Positions 1 through 10,091 of a stretch of 64,000 nucleotides of DNA are shown piece by piece. The notes below the pieces were generated by a model, which had not been told where the DNA came from, did not search any database, and worked only from the letters and a program-made list of their open reading frames with translations. The first letter of the stretch is position 1. Each line of letters opens with the position of its first letter. The DNA comes from an uncultured Mollicutes bacterium (lineage in GTDB: Bacteria; Bacillota_I; Bacilli_A; Acholeplasmatales; Anaeroplasmataceae), in assembly GCA_945923475.1 (NCBI GenBank), contig CAMELE010000004.1, positions 16,545 to 80,544 on the forward strand. The letters are read 5' to 3'. Position numbers and translations under genes: made by a program.

Positions 1-1
1 T

Positions 2-847
2 TCATTTAATCAAGATGTAAAAAATGAATTTGAAACAAAGGCTGAAGCAGCTATCGATATGAATTTAACAAAGGAAGAAATAGTGGTCAATGTTAATTCA
101 AAGAGTCAGTTTATAAATTCAACAAAATATTCATTTATGAATAATACATGTGAAATAAGTGTTGATGAGATTGGTCTTCTTGCAAGGAAAACCAATGCCA
201 ATAATTCAAGTGTAAACTTCAGCTATGAAAATTGGAACAAGTCGCTAAGTGAAGCTAATTATGGAAATGTTGGCTTACTTTCGCTTGGTGGAGACAAAAT
301 ATATGGAATATGGGATGTAATACCTAAAGAATATAGTGATTTAAAAGATACTATTAAAACAGAATGTATTTCTTATCTAAATAGAGCCAAACCTAGAAAT
401 GATAAATATGGTTCCCTTGGGACTGGTCAATTACCATATTATCTGGTTAGAGCAGATGAAGTAGTTGTGACAGATGATTGTATTGATAGAAATATTAAGG
501 ATTGTGTTATAATAAAAAATATAGATGGATATGTTGGATTAGCACAATATAAAGAAAAAGGATATACAAAAATGCTTATCACATTGAGATTTCAAGCAAA
601 GGAGATAGATGATGGATATGCTGAATTATATTGTTTTAGAAAGGAACCTACAAGTGGAAATATAGCTGATATACTTTTGCATTGTTGGGAAGTAGACCTA
701 CCGAGCGGATCTGAATATAAATGGTATGAAACTTTTTTTGAAATTGACATCTCGACAGAAATGTTTTATATATGTTATGATGCAAGTGGTGCATGGGGAG
801 ATGATTGGCTAAATCAAAATATGTTCGTTAAGGTTACTTTTTTATAA
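2..847 (+). CDS. MACPF-domain protein, C-terminal part (5' end outside window)
   Basis: The reading frame is open from base 2, so the first ATG at 59 is internal and the gene starts before the window. What remains matches the latter part of the complete MACPF protein at 19781-21217: a segment corresponding to the second membrane-inserting region, then the closing MACPF motif around IYGIWDVIPKEY (GMWEILPESY in the other protein), then a C-terminal domain of about 125 residues ending with a GDDW motif. The Y-x6-FGTH signature would lie upstream and is not visible, so assignment rests on this paralogy. A gap of 38 bases with a weak hairpin (852-867) and a GGGAGG ribosome binding site leads into two ABC-permease genes, which suggests one operon. 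Role as a secreted pore-former is inference. Confidence 0.7.
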   Translation, partial: SFNQDVKNEFETKAEAAIDMNLTKEEIVVNVNSKSQFINSTKYSFMNNTCEISVDEIGLLARKTNANNSSVNFSYENWNKSLSEANYGNVGLLSLGGDKIYGIWDVIPKEYSDLKDTIKTECISYLNRAKPRNDKYGSLGTGQLPYYLVRADEVVVTDDCIDRNIKDCVIIKNIDGYVGLAQYKEKGYTKMLITLRFQAKEIDDGYAELYCFRKEPTSGNIADILLHCWEVDLPSGSEYKWYETFFEIDISTEMFYICYDASGAWGDDWLNQNMFVKVTFL

Positions 848-885
848 TGAAGTGATTAGGAAATCACATTTATGGGAGGAAAAGC

Positions 886-2787
886 ATGATTAAGCTTGAA
901 AATGTATCTAAATTTTATAATAAAGATGATAAGATTATAGTTGGAATTAAGGATGTTAGTCTTGAACTGCATAATACAGGTTTAGTATTATTAAGTGGAC
1001 TATCTGGAAGTGGTAAGTCTACATTGCTAAATGTAATTTCAAAAAATTTAGTGCCAGATATAGGTAGTGTGAAATATAGTGATAATTTAGTAACTTCGAT
1101 TGGATACCAGGACTATAATTTAGTCGGAGAATATACGATATTTGAAAATATAATGCTAACATGCTTAGCATTTTATAGTCCTGAAGAATCAACAAGGAAG
1201 GTAAATGAAATAATCGATTCTCTTGGCTTGTCTCAATTTAAAAATCAACCTGTAAAATATTTATCTGGTGGTCAAAAGGCGAGAGTTTCTTTTGGACGTG
1301 CCATTGTTGCAAATGCAGATGTATATATTTTTGATGAGCCAACTGCAAATCTAGATCAAGAAAATATAGAGTATATTCGACACGTGATATTTGAACTCTC
1401 AAAAGAAAAGCTTGTAATAGTCGCTGCTCATGACTTAAATAATTATAAATCTATTGCAAATAGAATTGTAACACTAAAAGAAGGACTATTAGTAAGTGAT
1501 GAAATAATTACCAAAACTAATGAGCTTAAAATTACTCCCAAAGAAGAAAAAAATGATGAAACAAGTTTTATTTTAAGAACGGATTTAAAGCGTTTAAAGC
1601 TTACAAACATAAGAGATTTCTTACTTATGTTTGTTTTCGCAACCGTATTGTTTATTACTTTATTTTGTGCTGATTCTATTACAAGAAGCATTATTTTTGA
1701 TGAAAAGACTACCTTTAATACATCCGTTTTTAATATGGATGATAATAGAACATTATTGTACAACAGTAATAAAGAATTATCAAAGGATAAGCTTGATGGA
1801 TTAGGATATGAATATGAAATCAACCCGTTTTATTGTACTGAACGCCATTTGTTTACATCTACTAAAAAATCGCCTTTGATTGCTTCATACGAGTCAAAGC
1901 CTAACTATAAAAAATTGAGCAGTGGTGAAATTCCTCAAAACGAGGATGAAGCGTTGTTGTTGGTAAACAAACATCATTTAGATGATTATTTGAATTATGT
2001 AGGGCATTCATTTTATTATGTAGCTGATTATGAAAATTTTGGTACATTTAGAATTAGTGGAATAGCAGTAGATGATAATTTAAAAGAAGTATGTTTTTCA
2101 AATAATATAAAAATTAAAAACGTTATCCAAAATAGTTGTCTGCATTTTTATGTTAATGATGAAGCCAGTAGTGTTAATTATTCAAATGAAACTAAGATCG
2201 TTTCAAATTCCTCAAATGATTTAAGAGTTTCAGTTCGCACTAGTAAAGCATATTATGATATAAATGTCGAGATTCCCCATGAGGATGCAAGTGTAGATAA
2301 GCCTCAAATATATATTAATCCACTTGAAGAGATTAAAATGACACAGATTTATGAGGCGTTATTTTTTAAGTCACCTGATCATTTTGCTGGTAGAATTGAT
2401 TATAAGATGATTAATTATCAATATAATAGCGATGATATCATTACAACAGCATCGGCAGAGGAGCTGCTTAAATGGCGAATTATATATGCAGTATCTGGGT
2501 TAATTATTTGTAGTATTATACTTTATGTTTCAGGAGAAGTCGAACATTACCATTATAAACATAATAAATCGTTTAAGCTGATAGACGTATCATTTAAAAA
2601 TGCATACAAAAAAAGAAAACTTATAATTTCTTTATTATCATTCTTTGTATATTCACTTATGATAATTTGCTATTCAATTATTAATCCATTAAAAGATAAT
2701 GTGGTACTATACCTTATCATAGGATTATTAATGATAATAATCTATAATATTTATATTTTAAGAAAGGTTGGGGAAGAGTTATGTTAA
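886..2787 (+). CDS. ABC transporter, ATPase fused to FtsX/MacB-like permease
   Basis: The N-terminal 210 residues are a MacB/LolD-type ATPase with Walker A GLSGSGKST, signature LSGGQ, Walker B VYIFDEPT and H-loop AAHD. A membrane helix near residues 240-262 is followed by an extracellular domain of about 270 residues and hydrophobic segments near the C terminus (about 525-630), the FtsX/MacB plan. Such transporters do not usually pump through a channel; known members move or sense envelope substrates, release lipoproteins or give resistance to antimicrobial peptides. It lies 38 bases after a MACPF gene and overlaps the next ABC-permease by 7 bases, so the two are probably translationally coupled and form a heterodimer. 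Substrate unknown. Confidence 0.85.
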   Translation: MIKLENVSKFYNKDDKIIVGIKDVSLELHNTGLVLLSGLSGSGKSTLLNVISKNLVPDIGSVKYSDNLVTSIGYQDYNLVGEYTIFENIMLTCLAFYSPEESTRKVNEIIDSLGLSQFKNQPVKYLSGGQKARVSFGRAIVANADVYIFDEPTANLDQENIEYIRHVIFELSKEKLVIVAAHDLNNYKSIANRIVTLKEGLLVSDEIITKTNELKITPKEEKNDETSFILRTDLKRLKLTNIRDFLLMFVFATVLFITLFCADSITRSIIFDEKTTFNTSVFNMDDNRTLLYNSNKELSKDKLDGLGYEYEINPFYCTERHLFTSTKKSPLIASYESKPNYKKLSSGEIPQNEDEALLLVNKHHLDDYLNYVGHSFYYVADYENFGTFRISGIAVDDNLKEVCFSNNIKIKNVIQNSCLHFYVNDEASSVNYSNETKIVSNSSNDLRVSVRTSKAYYDINVEIPHEDASVDKPQIYINPLEEIKMTQIYEALFFKSPDHFAGRIDYKMINYQYNSDDIITTASAEELLKWRIIYAVSGLIICSIILYVSGEVEHYHYKHNKSFKLIDVSFKNAYKKRKLIISLLSFFVYSLMIICYSIINPLKDNVVLYLIIGLLMIIIYNIYILRKVGEELC

Positions 2788-5048
2788 AGCTTAATGGTAT
2801 TTCAAAAACCTTTAAAGTAAAAAAAATAAAATTAAACCTTTTTTCTGATTTCAACTTAACTTTACCTTCATCTGGTTTAGTATTAGTTCAAGGTAAGTCA
2901 GGTTCTGGGAAGACTACGTTACTTAATATTATAGTTGGATTAGAAACTCAATCGAAGGGGTATATTTCATATAATGGTAAGAAAATAAAGAATTATGAGG
3001 AGTTTAGAAGAAACCACATTTATTATGTATCTCAAAACGTTGAGGTTTTAGCAAATTTATCTCTTGAGGAAAATATAAAGTTAGTACTTGATGATAACAA
3101 TATAGAATATGATGAGTCAATGATTATTAGTTTCTTATCAAGCATCAATTTGAATTATGAGTTAACGCGTAAGGCATCTGATTTATCAGTGGGTGAAAGA
3201 GCACGTTTTGGAATAGCTTTAGCAGTTATAAGTTCTAAGGATATTTTAGTGTTCGATGAGCCAACGGCTAACTTAGATATAATGAACGCGACAATTATTA
3301 AAAACTTATTAAATGATTTAAGTAAAGATAAATTGGTTATAGTATCAAGTCATGATAAAGAACTATTCAAAAGTGATAAAATAATCACTATCGAAAATGG
3401 TGAAATAAATGGATTTGACTATCAGGAAGAAAAATCTAAATATCAGCATAGAACTAAGAACATTTCTTTAAAAAGAAAATTTTTTACAAATGTTGCATCC
3501 TTAAATTTCATTTCGTTTTTGGTTGGTATAGTAATGATGATTTTATGTATTTATTTATCAATGTCGTTCCCAAATGTAGAGGTTGAGTGTGAATATGAAC
3601 CTGATGCATATTTTGTTCAAGGTGATGGGGAAGATTTATACGATTCTATCGAAGAAGCGTATAATAAAGGGTATATTGATGAAATTGTATATGAAGAAAG
3701 ATCTTATTCTTCCTCAGTATATTTTAAAGACTGCTCTCAACTTACAAAGCATATAGGGGTTGGGGGATATAAAGCATATTCTTTAACCTATTTAAACGGC
3801 TATGATGTCATATACGGAAGAATGCCACAAAATGAAAATGAAGTTATAATTGGAAAGCACTTGGCTGATAAGCTAGTTAGTGAATCAGATGGCTACTATA
3901 CATATGGAAAATTGATGGGAACGCCTGTTAATAATTATGCAAGTATAGTTGGTATATCTGCAAAAGAGACATATTGCGTTTATACTGTAAGACCAGAGGT
4001 AATTGGTAAAGTAGAACGTATTTCTGAGCATAGAAACCGTGGTTCAGTTAAATATGAAGAATATGAAGTAGTATATGGTGAAGATATAAATACATATCCG
4101 GGGAATTCTATTTTGTTAGTTGCAAATCAAGATTCTTTCGTATGTGAAAAGAATTATGATTATTATTACAATTCATACAAGGATACATATGCTAATGTTG
4201 GAATTGTTGAATTAAAAGATGGTAATCCAAATAGATTCGAATACTTAGTTGAAGAGGATTATGCGAAAGTACAAGAGAATGTGTATTTTAAAACAAATGT
4301 AGATAATATAAGAATAGTTGAGGGTAGAGCTCCTCAAACTAATAAAGAAATAGTAGTAAATTTATATACTGGCTTAAATGTTGGGGACTCCTTTTTTGGT
4401 AAAGAGGTAGTTGGGCTTTGCATAGATTCTTCGTTTTACAATGTATATTTAACAAATGAAGGATATGAGGCAATGAAGAACTTGCTTCCTGCACATGATG
4501 ATTTATGTTTATCAGTATCTGACTGGAATTTTGTTAATAATGAACTTCCATCATCAGGAAGAATAATAGTTTCAGTAAACAATATAGAAGAGGTAAGAAA
4601 GTTAATTCCATCAAAATTTGAATTTTGTAATCTCTATCAAGATTATGAGAACAGATTAATAAATGGTGATTGGAGCGCTTTTAATAATGCTATTGGAATC
4701 AGTGTTATCGTATTATTTTGTACGATAGGCGTAATGTTGCTATTTGATTTTATTTGGGTAAAAAAGAATAAGAATAATTTTAATGTTGCTAAATTATATG
4801 GATATAGTAAAGGCTCAATCATAAGAAATTATTTATATCAAAATCGTTTTAGGATTTTAATGTGGATAGTAATTGATATTGTTATGTCTTTAGTATATTT
4901 GCTATGCATGAAGAATTTGACAAGTCTTAAGAATATATATACTAATTCTTTTGTCTATATCTTAATTTTCTTATCATTTGCAATAGAAATATTCGTCACA
5001 ATATTACCAGTGTACATAAAATCCTTATTAAAAATCAGTAAAAACTAA
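2781..5048 (+). CDS. ABC transporter, ATPase fused to FtsX/MacB-like permease, second subunit
   Basis: This 755-residue protein has an N-terminal ATPase with Walker A GKSGSGKTT, Walker B ILVFDEPT and H-loop SSHD, one helix near residues 235-260, a large extracellular domain of about 380 residues, and three helices at the C terminus (FtsX fold). The ABC signature reads LSVGE instead of LSGGQ, so one of the two ATP sites in a heterodimer with the preceding subunit may be weak. The ATG lies inside the end of the previous gene. The extracellular part is longer than in its partner and rich in Tyr and acidic residues. Operon with the upstream MACPF gene is likely; the hairpin at 5062-5107 could end it. 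Confidence 0.85.
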   Translation: MLKLNGISKTFKVKKIKLNLFSDFNLTLPSSGLVLVQGKSGSGKTTLLNIIVGLETQSKGYISYNGKKIKNYEEFRRNHIYYVSQNVEVLANLSLEENIKLVLDDNNIEYDESMIISFLSSINLNYELTRKASDLSVGERARFGIALAVISSKDILVFDEPTANLDIMNATIIKNLLNDLSKDKLVIVSSHDKELFKSDKIITIENGEINGFDYQEEKSKYQHRTKNISLKRKFFTNVASLNFISFLVGIVMMILCIYLSMSFPNVEVECEYEPDAYFVQGDGEDLYDSIEEAYNKGYIDEIVYEERSYSSSVYFKDCSQLTKHIGVGGYKAYSLTYLNGYDVIYGRMPQNENEVIIGKHLADKLVSESDGYYTYGKLMGTPVNNYASIVGISAKETYCVYTVRPEVIGKVERISEHRNRGSVKYEEYEVVYGEDINTYPGNSILLVANQDSFVCEKNYDYYYNSYKDTYANVGIVELKDGNPNRFEYLVEEDYAKVQENVYFKTNVDNIRIVEGRAPQTNKEIVVNLYTGLNVGDSFFGKEVVGLCIDSSFYNVYLTNEGYEAMKNLLPAHDDLCLSVSDWNFVNNELPSSGRIIVSVNNIEEVRKLIPSKFEFCNLYQDYENRLINGDWSAFNNAIGISVIVLFCTIGVMLLFDFIWVKKNKNNFNVAKLYGYSKGSIIRNYLYQNRFRILMWIVIDIVMSLVYLLCMKNLTSLKNIYTNSFVYILIFLSFAIEIFVTILPVYIKSLLKISKN

Positions 5049-5061
5049 TATATTATTATAC

Positions 5062-5107
5062 AGTCTATGAATGATGAGGTTCCAAAAACCTCATTATTTC
5101 ATATATT
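5062..5107 (+). repeat. 46-bp hairpin repeat, copy 1 (terminator-like)
   Basis: This segment aligns without gaps to 10092-10137 with five mismatches. It holds a stem ATGAGGTT/AACCTCAT with loop CCAAA, inside an outer inverted pair TATGAA/TTCATA. It follows the ABC-permease gene by 14 bases and could act as its terminator. The flanks outside the stem are conserved as well, which a plain terminator would not need. Confidence 0.7.
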
Positions 5108-5134
5108 AGGGAATTGTAAATCACTCGTATATTT

Positions 5135-5154
5135 ATTCATCACCAGTGATGAAT
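5135..5154. other. Perfect inverted repeat, 9 bp arms
   Basis: ATTCATCAC and GTGATGAAT are separated by two bases. It lies in a gene-free stretch after the hairpin repeat. It has no T-run behind it, so it may be an operator or cruciform rather than a terminator. Function unknown. Confidence 0.35.
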
Positions 5155-5191
5155 ATCCAAGATTTTTGCATTTCTAGGATGGCTTATACAC

Positions 5192-5573
5192 TTATAATAA
5201 ATATTTATATTTTGAATATTTGTTTTTCTTTTTTACGATTGCTTTTTCATTAACTTTAAAGCTTGTATAAGGTTCATCTTTGTTTGCTTAATGCTTTTGA
5301 GTATAAATTGCAGATTTTAATTATCTATTAATTAGACTAAATAGTGTATTTAAAGCTTCTAAATGAACATTTTATTAAAAAAATAATCTGTTTTTGGATT
5401 TGATAATAATGAATATACGTTACTTAAAATAGGATTGACTAGTTATAAGTATTTAGATTTGTTTGGATTTTTTCCATATTTAAATTAATGTTATCATTAT
5501 CCTTTTTAAATTGATTTCTTTTTGGTATAATTTCCATTGGATAGATTTCTTTTTGTTTTATTGTTTTTGCGGA
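5192..5573 (-). pseudogene. Frameshifted remains of an unknown gene
   Basis: Read on the minus strand, three successive stretches look like protein but are broken by frame changes and stops. 5573-5439 encodes a piece with KEIYPMEIIPKRNQF, 5443-5359 one with NVYSLLSNPKTDYFFNKMF, and 5358-5192 one with two internal stops that ends in a lysine-rich tail with KAIVKKKNKYSKYKYLL. The order is collinear, as expected for one decayed gene lacking its 5' part. I do not recognise the family. The call rests only on codon-like composition and collinearity, so chance in AT-rich DNA is not excluded. Confidence 0.4.
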
Positions 5574-5577
5574 TTAA

Positions 5578-5709
5578 TTATTTCAAAGAATCTATCATTT
5601 TGTTAATATAAATTTAGAATTATGCGATTATGTTGTCTATAATTATAATTATTCTCAGTCTGCAGATGAAATCCTTGAAATATTAAAATTAGATGAAATA
5701 GTAAAGTAG
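5578..5709 (+). pseudogene. Orphan C-terminal coding fragment before the helicase gene
   Basis: A 43-codon open frame ends in TAG 10 bases before the helicase start and reads like a true C-terminal tail (SQSADEILEILKLDEIVK). It has a stop just upstream, no ATG, GTG or TTG in frame, and no ribosome binding site of its own. It is best explained as the tail of a gene whose body was lost; the deleted part would have lain where the minus-strand remains now sit. Confidence 0.35.
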
Positions 5710-5719
5710 GTGAAACCAT

Positions 5720-8700
5720 ATGATTGGGTATCATAATAAGTTTGGATTTGGTGCCATAAAATCAAATGATGAAAGAGTTGTAACTATTACATTTGATGGT
5801 ATATCTGAAAAATATATAATCAGAAATAAAATAAATATAATAGATAATGATTTTTTAAACTATATTCTTGAGGAAAAATACAACGATTTTTCATTTGATT
5901 TAGAAGAGGAAAATTTTGATATAATAGGTGCATCATATGATGAGTCACAAAATAGATTTACAGTGATTGATTCCAAGCAAAATCGTGTCGATATTGAATA
6001 TAGTAGTGGGAGGGCCACTACTATTTGTTCATGCAATGAAACCTTTGATTGTATCCATGGCAGGTCAGCTTTAAATTATTTAAATAAAGTCTTAAAAGAG
6101 ACAACTTCATATATAAACGGTTTGAGATTTTTGATAGATGAGTTATTATATAAAGACGATAATGATTTATTTCTTAATGTTAAATCTTTCTTGTTAAAAA
6201 CTAAAGAGTACAAGATGGGGAAAATATTAGATATTATTTGCCGAAGAGTATATGAAGATGATGTTTTAGAACTATTAACAGCAGGATTTCTTTGTTCAAG
6301 TAGAAAAACAGACTTTGTGTTTTCTCTAGCTTTATTAGGCGAATCATATCAAAAACATGAAATGAAAAAATATATAAAAAAATATGAAAAGCTTGAAAAA
6401 CTTGATAGTCAACAGCCTCTGCATACAGATAAATCTCAAAATGTTATTATATATTATTATTTTAAAGATAGGTTTTTAGACATAATAAAGTATATGTGTG
6501 ACTATGATGTTTCTGATGATGGATATGATGTATTTTATAGCATTGAAAACGAAGTTTTTAGTGGGATAAGTAAAGAAGAAAAGCTTCAGCTTTTAAAGGA
6601 TAATAAGCTCGATGGTTTTATTTATAACGAACTTATCATATCTCTTGATGAACCAACAAAAAAAGAGATACTTAAAAACTGGGATGGAAAAAAAGTGTAT
6701 TCAAAAGATTTGTTTGATTATTTACCAGATGAATATTTTGAAACAAAAATTGATGATTTTGACTATGAAATAATAAACTATGTGTGTCAAAATGAAGACC
6801 GTAAGTTCGATGAAAAACTATATTCTAAGGCCGTAATATTAGATTTATTTCATTCCTATGGAAGAATACCTTCATTTAAATTTGAAAGACTAAAAGAATT
6901 ACAAAACACTAAAGCTATCGAAAAACTGCTTACGAAAAACCACTATTACTTAGGCCGATTAACACTTGATGAAAATACGTACAAGCTTGATGTTTCTAAT
7001 ATTAATCTTCAAAAAAAGAATTATTTAGGAATAGATGAAATTGACCTTTTTTCATACATGAGCCCTTATATCTATATTGAAAAAAGAAGTGGACTAGATT
7101 ACGATATTCTTCATTATTCTTTAGTTGCGTTAAATCAATATTTGGTTATAGATGCCTATTATGACAAAGGATCATATAAAATAAAGTGTAACTATTTTGA
7201 GGAATATTACGCAGAATTTTTAATTACTTTCATTAAAACTAATTTTAAAGATAAGCTTTTAATGGTTGAACAAATTTGTAAAGAACAAAGTGAAAAACGT
7301 ATTCTTGCAAAAAAAATCAAAGCATTCGACAATGTTGCAAATGAGTTTGTTACAAGTATAACAAAATATACAACAAATGATCAATTTAAAGCCAAACTTG
7401 AGGTTTCATTTAATGTTTCGAATAGCAATAAATCAATTTCTTTGAAAATTGGTACAAATAAGTTTTATGTTGTACCGAATCTGAATGAGTTCATTAATTT
7501 TTTTAAATTAAATGAAAGGAAAAACTATGGTAAGCAGTTTTCCTTTACTCATAGCACGCAGAATCTAAAGGAACCTTATGATTATTTTATGAAGGTTTTA
7601 TTGCAACAGCCTAGTGTATATTCTTCTAATAAAAAGGAAATGGCAATAACAGAAAATCTAGCGAGTCATTTGTTAGAGATTCTTAAAGGAGAACAAATTA
7701 TATTAGATTCTAAGCCATATTATCTTGATTTATCATTTAAGAAAATTAATGCCTTTATTGATGAGAAAATGAATTTTAAATTAGATTTAAAGGATACACA
7801 GGATATTTTATTCCTTGCAGATGATCAATATATTTTGGATAAAGAATCATCGTTAATATATAGAGTTGAGGATAATACAAGATATAAGAACTTCGTAAAG
7901 TTTGCATATAAGATAGATGGTATAAATATTGAACCAATCATTGAACGGTTTAATGATCAAATTTTTCCATATGTTAGTGACTTTTTGCAAATAAGCCCCG
8001 TAGTTAAAGAGCGTTTTAAAGTCTCTGATTTACAAATAAATGCATATTTTGATTATTCCAACAAAGTTTTAAGTGTTTCAGAGAATTTTAAAAGGGATGG
8101 AAGAATAATAAATATAAAAGATTTCAAATCGCAAGATAATATAAAATATGATGAATATCTTTCATATTTACAAAACTTAGGATTTGAAAATGGAATATGC
8201 AGTCAAGAAAATCGAATCTTTGATTTTATGGCAATGGATTTCTCACATTTAAGAGAGCTTGCATGTGTTTATTTATCTGAGAATATAAAGAATTATCAGG
8301 TAATTAATTTCCAAAAGCCTGTTATTAGAATTGAGTATAAAAGTGGTATTATGCAGTGTTTTATGGAAGATACAGAATATGATGAAGAAGAATTATTTAA
8401 GCTATATCAGGGTATGAAGCTTAAAAAGAAATATGTTTTATTAAAAAATAATCGGATTGTGCATATTGAAAATAATGATATGGCACAAGTAATTGATGAT
8501 CTTAAGATTGATAAGCATCATCCTTATAATTCTGTTTCTCTTCCAATTTACCAAGCATTATGTGCTTATGCTCATAAAGATATGATTCAAATAGATGATT
8601 ATCTAAAAAATATGATTGATGAACTAGTAAATTTTAAAAATCAAAAAATTAAACTGCCAAAGATAGACGCTAAGCTTAGACCTTATCAAGTAGATGGATA

Positions 8701-10024
8701 CAATTGGTTGTCAATTTTGGCTAAGTATCACATGGGTGGTATTTTAGCAGATGATATGGGTCTTGGTAAAACTCTTCAAATTATATCTTTGATTAGTGCT
8801 TCAAGCCTTGATAAGCCTTGTTTAATAGTATGTCCAAAAAGCCTTGTTTTCAATTGGAAAAATGAGTTTGAAAAGTTTGCAGGGAACATAAAAGTAAAAC
8901 AAATTTATGGACTTTCTAAAGCAAGACAGGAAATGATTTGCAATATTAATCAGAATGAAGGAATAGTATATATTACAGCTTATGATTCGTTAAGGAATGA
9001 TATTGAATTTTATAAAGATATTGTATTTAAGTATATAGTTTTAGATGAGGCTCAATATATTAAAAATGTGCAAGCAGAAAAATCTATGGCTGTAAAAAAA
9101 TTATTAGGTGATTCTAAGTTTGCTCTCACAGGTACACCAATAGAAAACAATGTTATTGATTTATGGTCAATATTTGAATTTATTATGCCTGGTTATTTTG
9201 AGGAACTTCCGGTCTTTAAGGTAAAGTATAATTCTAATGATAATTATTCTGCCCATATCGCAAAGAAGATTGCCCCATTTGTTTTAAGAAGAACTAAGGA
9301 TAATGTATTAAAGGATTTGCCACCAAAATTTGAAACTGTTTTATCAGCACCAATGACACAAGAACAAAGAAAAATGTATGATTCACATCTTTTAATGGCA
9401 AGGAATGCCTTAAATAATGGTGCAAAGCCCTTTGATTTATTACCTTTTATTACAAGACTAAGACAGATTTGTGTTGATCCTAGAACGTTTGATGAAGGAT
9501 TTAATTCTGTAGGTGGAAAATTACAATTACTAGAAGAGCTAATTATAAACTATATTGATAATGGTCATAAAATATTGATTTTCTCCCAATTTGTTAAGGG
9601 ACTTAATTTGATTGAACAAATACTAAATAAGCTTCATCTGCATTACTTCATGATAACAGGCGAAACTAAATCTGAAAATAGAATTGATTTTGCCAATAGA
9701 TTTAATGCAAGTGATGAGGTGAAGATATTTTTAGTATCGTTAAAAGCAGGCGGTACGGGACTTAATTTAGTTGGAGCGGATGTTGTAATACACATGGACC
9801 CTTGGTGGAATCAAGCAGTAGAATCCCAAGCAACAGATAGAGCTTATCGTATTGGACAAAAACGGAATGTTGAGGTTGTTAAGATTATTTGTGAAAATAC
9901 GATTGAAGAAAGAGTGATTGAACTACAAAATATTAAAAAAAATATAATTGATAGAATTATATCTAATGATGATTCATCAATTATTAATGCAAGTCTTGAG
10001 GATATACATTTCGTCCTTAAATAA
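5720..10024 (+). CDS. SWIM zinc-finger SNF2-family DNA helicase/ATPase
   Basis: The protein has 1434 residues. A SWIM finger C-x-C-x(n)-C-x-H lies at about C103, C105, C111 and H113, followed by a long middle region of unknown fold, then a SNF2/HepA motor from about residue 980: Walker A DDMGLGKT, DEAQ box, ALTGTPIENN (motif III), and a C-terminal helicase lobe with GGTGLNL and DRAYRIGQ. Family members move along DNA or remodel protein-DNA complexes; the exact role in bacteria is mostly unknown. AGGTGA precedes the ATG. It stands alone, bracketed by the two copies of the 46-bp hairpin repeat, with a relic-filled gap upstream, which hints at insertion or rearrangement here. Confidence 0.9.
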   Translation: MIGYHNKFGFGAIKSNDERVVTITFDGISEKYIIRNKINIIDNDFLNYILEEKYNDFSFDLEEENFDIIGASYDESQNRFTVIDSKQNRVDIEYSSGRATTICSCNETFDCIHGRSALNYLNKVLKETTSYINGLRFLIDELLYKDDNDLFLNVKSFLLKTKEYKMGKILDIICRRVYEDDVLELLTAGFLCSSRKTDFVFSLALLGESYQKHEMKKYIKKYEKLEKLDSQQPLHTDKSQNVIIYYYFKDRFLDIIKYMCDYDVSDDGYDVFYSIENEVFSGISKEEKLQLLKDNKLDGFIYNELIISLDEPTKKEILKNWDGKKVYSKDLFDYLPDEYFETKIDDFDYEIINYVCQNEDRKFDEKLYSKAVILDLFHSYGRIPSFKFERLKELQNTKAIEKLLTKNHYYLGRLTLDENTYKLDVSNINLQKKNYLGIDEIDLFSYMSPYIYIEKRSGLDYDILHYSLVALNQYLVIDAYYDKGSYKIKCNYFEEYYAEFLITFIKTNFKDKLLMVEQICKEQSEKRILAKKIKAFDNVANEFVTSITKYTTNDQFKAKLEVSFNVSNSNKSISLKIGTNKFYVVPNLNEFINFFKLNERKNYGKQFSFTHSTQNLKEPYDYFMKVLLQQPSVYSSNKKEMAITENLASHLLEILKGEQIILDSKPYYLDLSFKKINAFIDEKMNFKLDLKDTQDILFLADDQYILDKESSLIYRVEDNTRYKNFVKFAYKIDGINIEPIIERFNDQIFPYVSDFLQISPVVKERFKVSDLQINAYFDYSNKVLSVSENFKRDGRIINIKDFKSQDNIKYDEYLSYLQNLGFENGICSQENRIFDFMAMDFSHLRELACVYLSENIKNYQVINFQKPVIRIEYKSGIMQCFMEDTEYDEEELFKLYQGMKLKKKYVLLKNNRIVHIENNDMAQVIDDLKIDKHHPYNSVSLPIYQALCAYAHKDMIQIDDYLKNMIDELVNFKNQKIKLPKIDAKLRPYQVDGYNWLSILAKYHMGGILADDMGLGKTLQIISLISASSLDKPCLIVCPKSLVFNWKNEFEKFAGNIKVKQIYGLSKARQEMICNINQNEGIVYITAYDSLRNDIEFYKDIVFKYIVLDEAQYIKNVQAEKSMAVKKLLGDSKFALTGTPIENNVIDLWSIFEFIMPGYFEELPVFKVKYNSNDNYSAHIAKKIAPFVLRRTKDNVLKDLPPKFETVLSAPMTQEQRKMYDSHLLMARNALNNGAKPFDLLPFITRLRQICVDPRTFDEGFNSVGGKLQLLEELIINYIDNGHKILIFSQFVKGLNLIEQILNKLHLHYFMITGETKSENRIDFANRFNASDEVKIFLVSLKAGGTGLNLVGADVVIHMDPWWNQAVESQATDRAYRIGQKRNVEVVKIICENTIEERVIELQNIKKNIIDRIISNDDSSIINASLEDIHFVLK

Positions 10025-10091
10025 GCTACAATAAAGAAAAAATGTTATTTTATGATGAATTCATAAAGTAGAACTCTGTGTTAGATTACAT

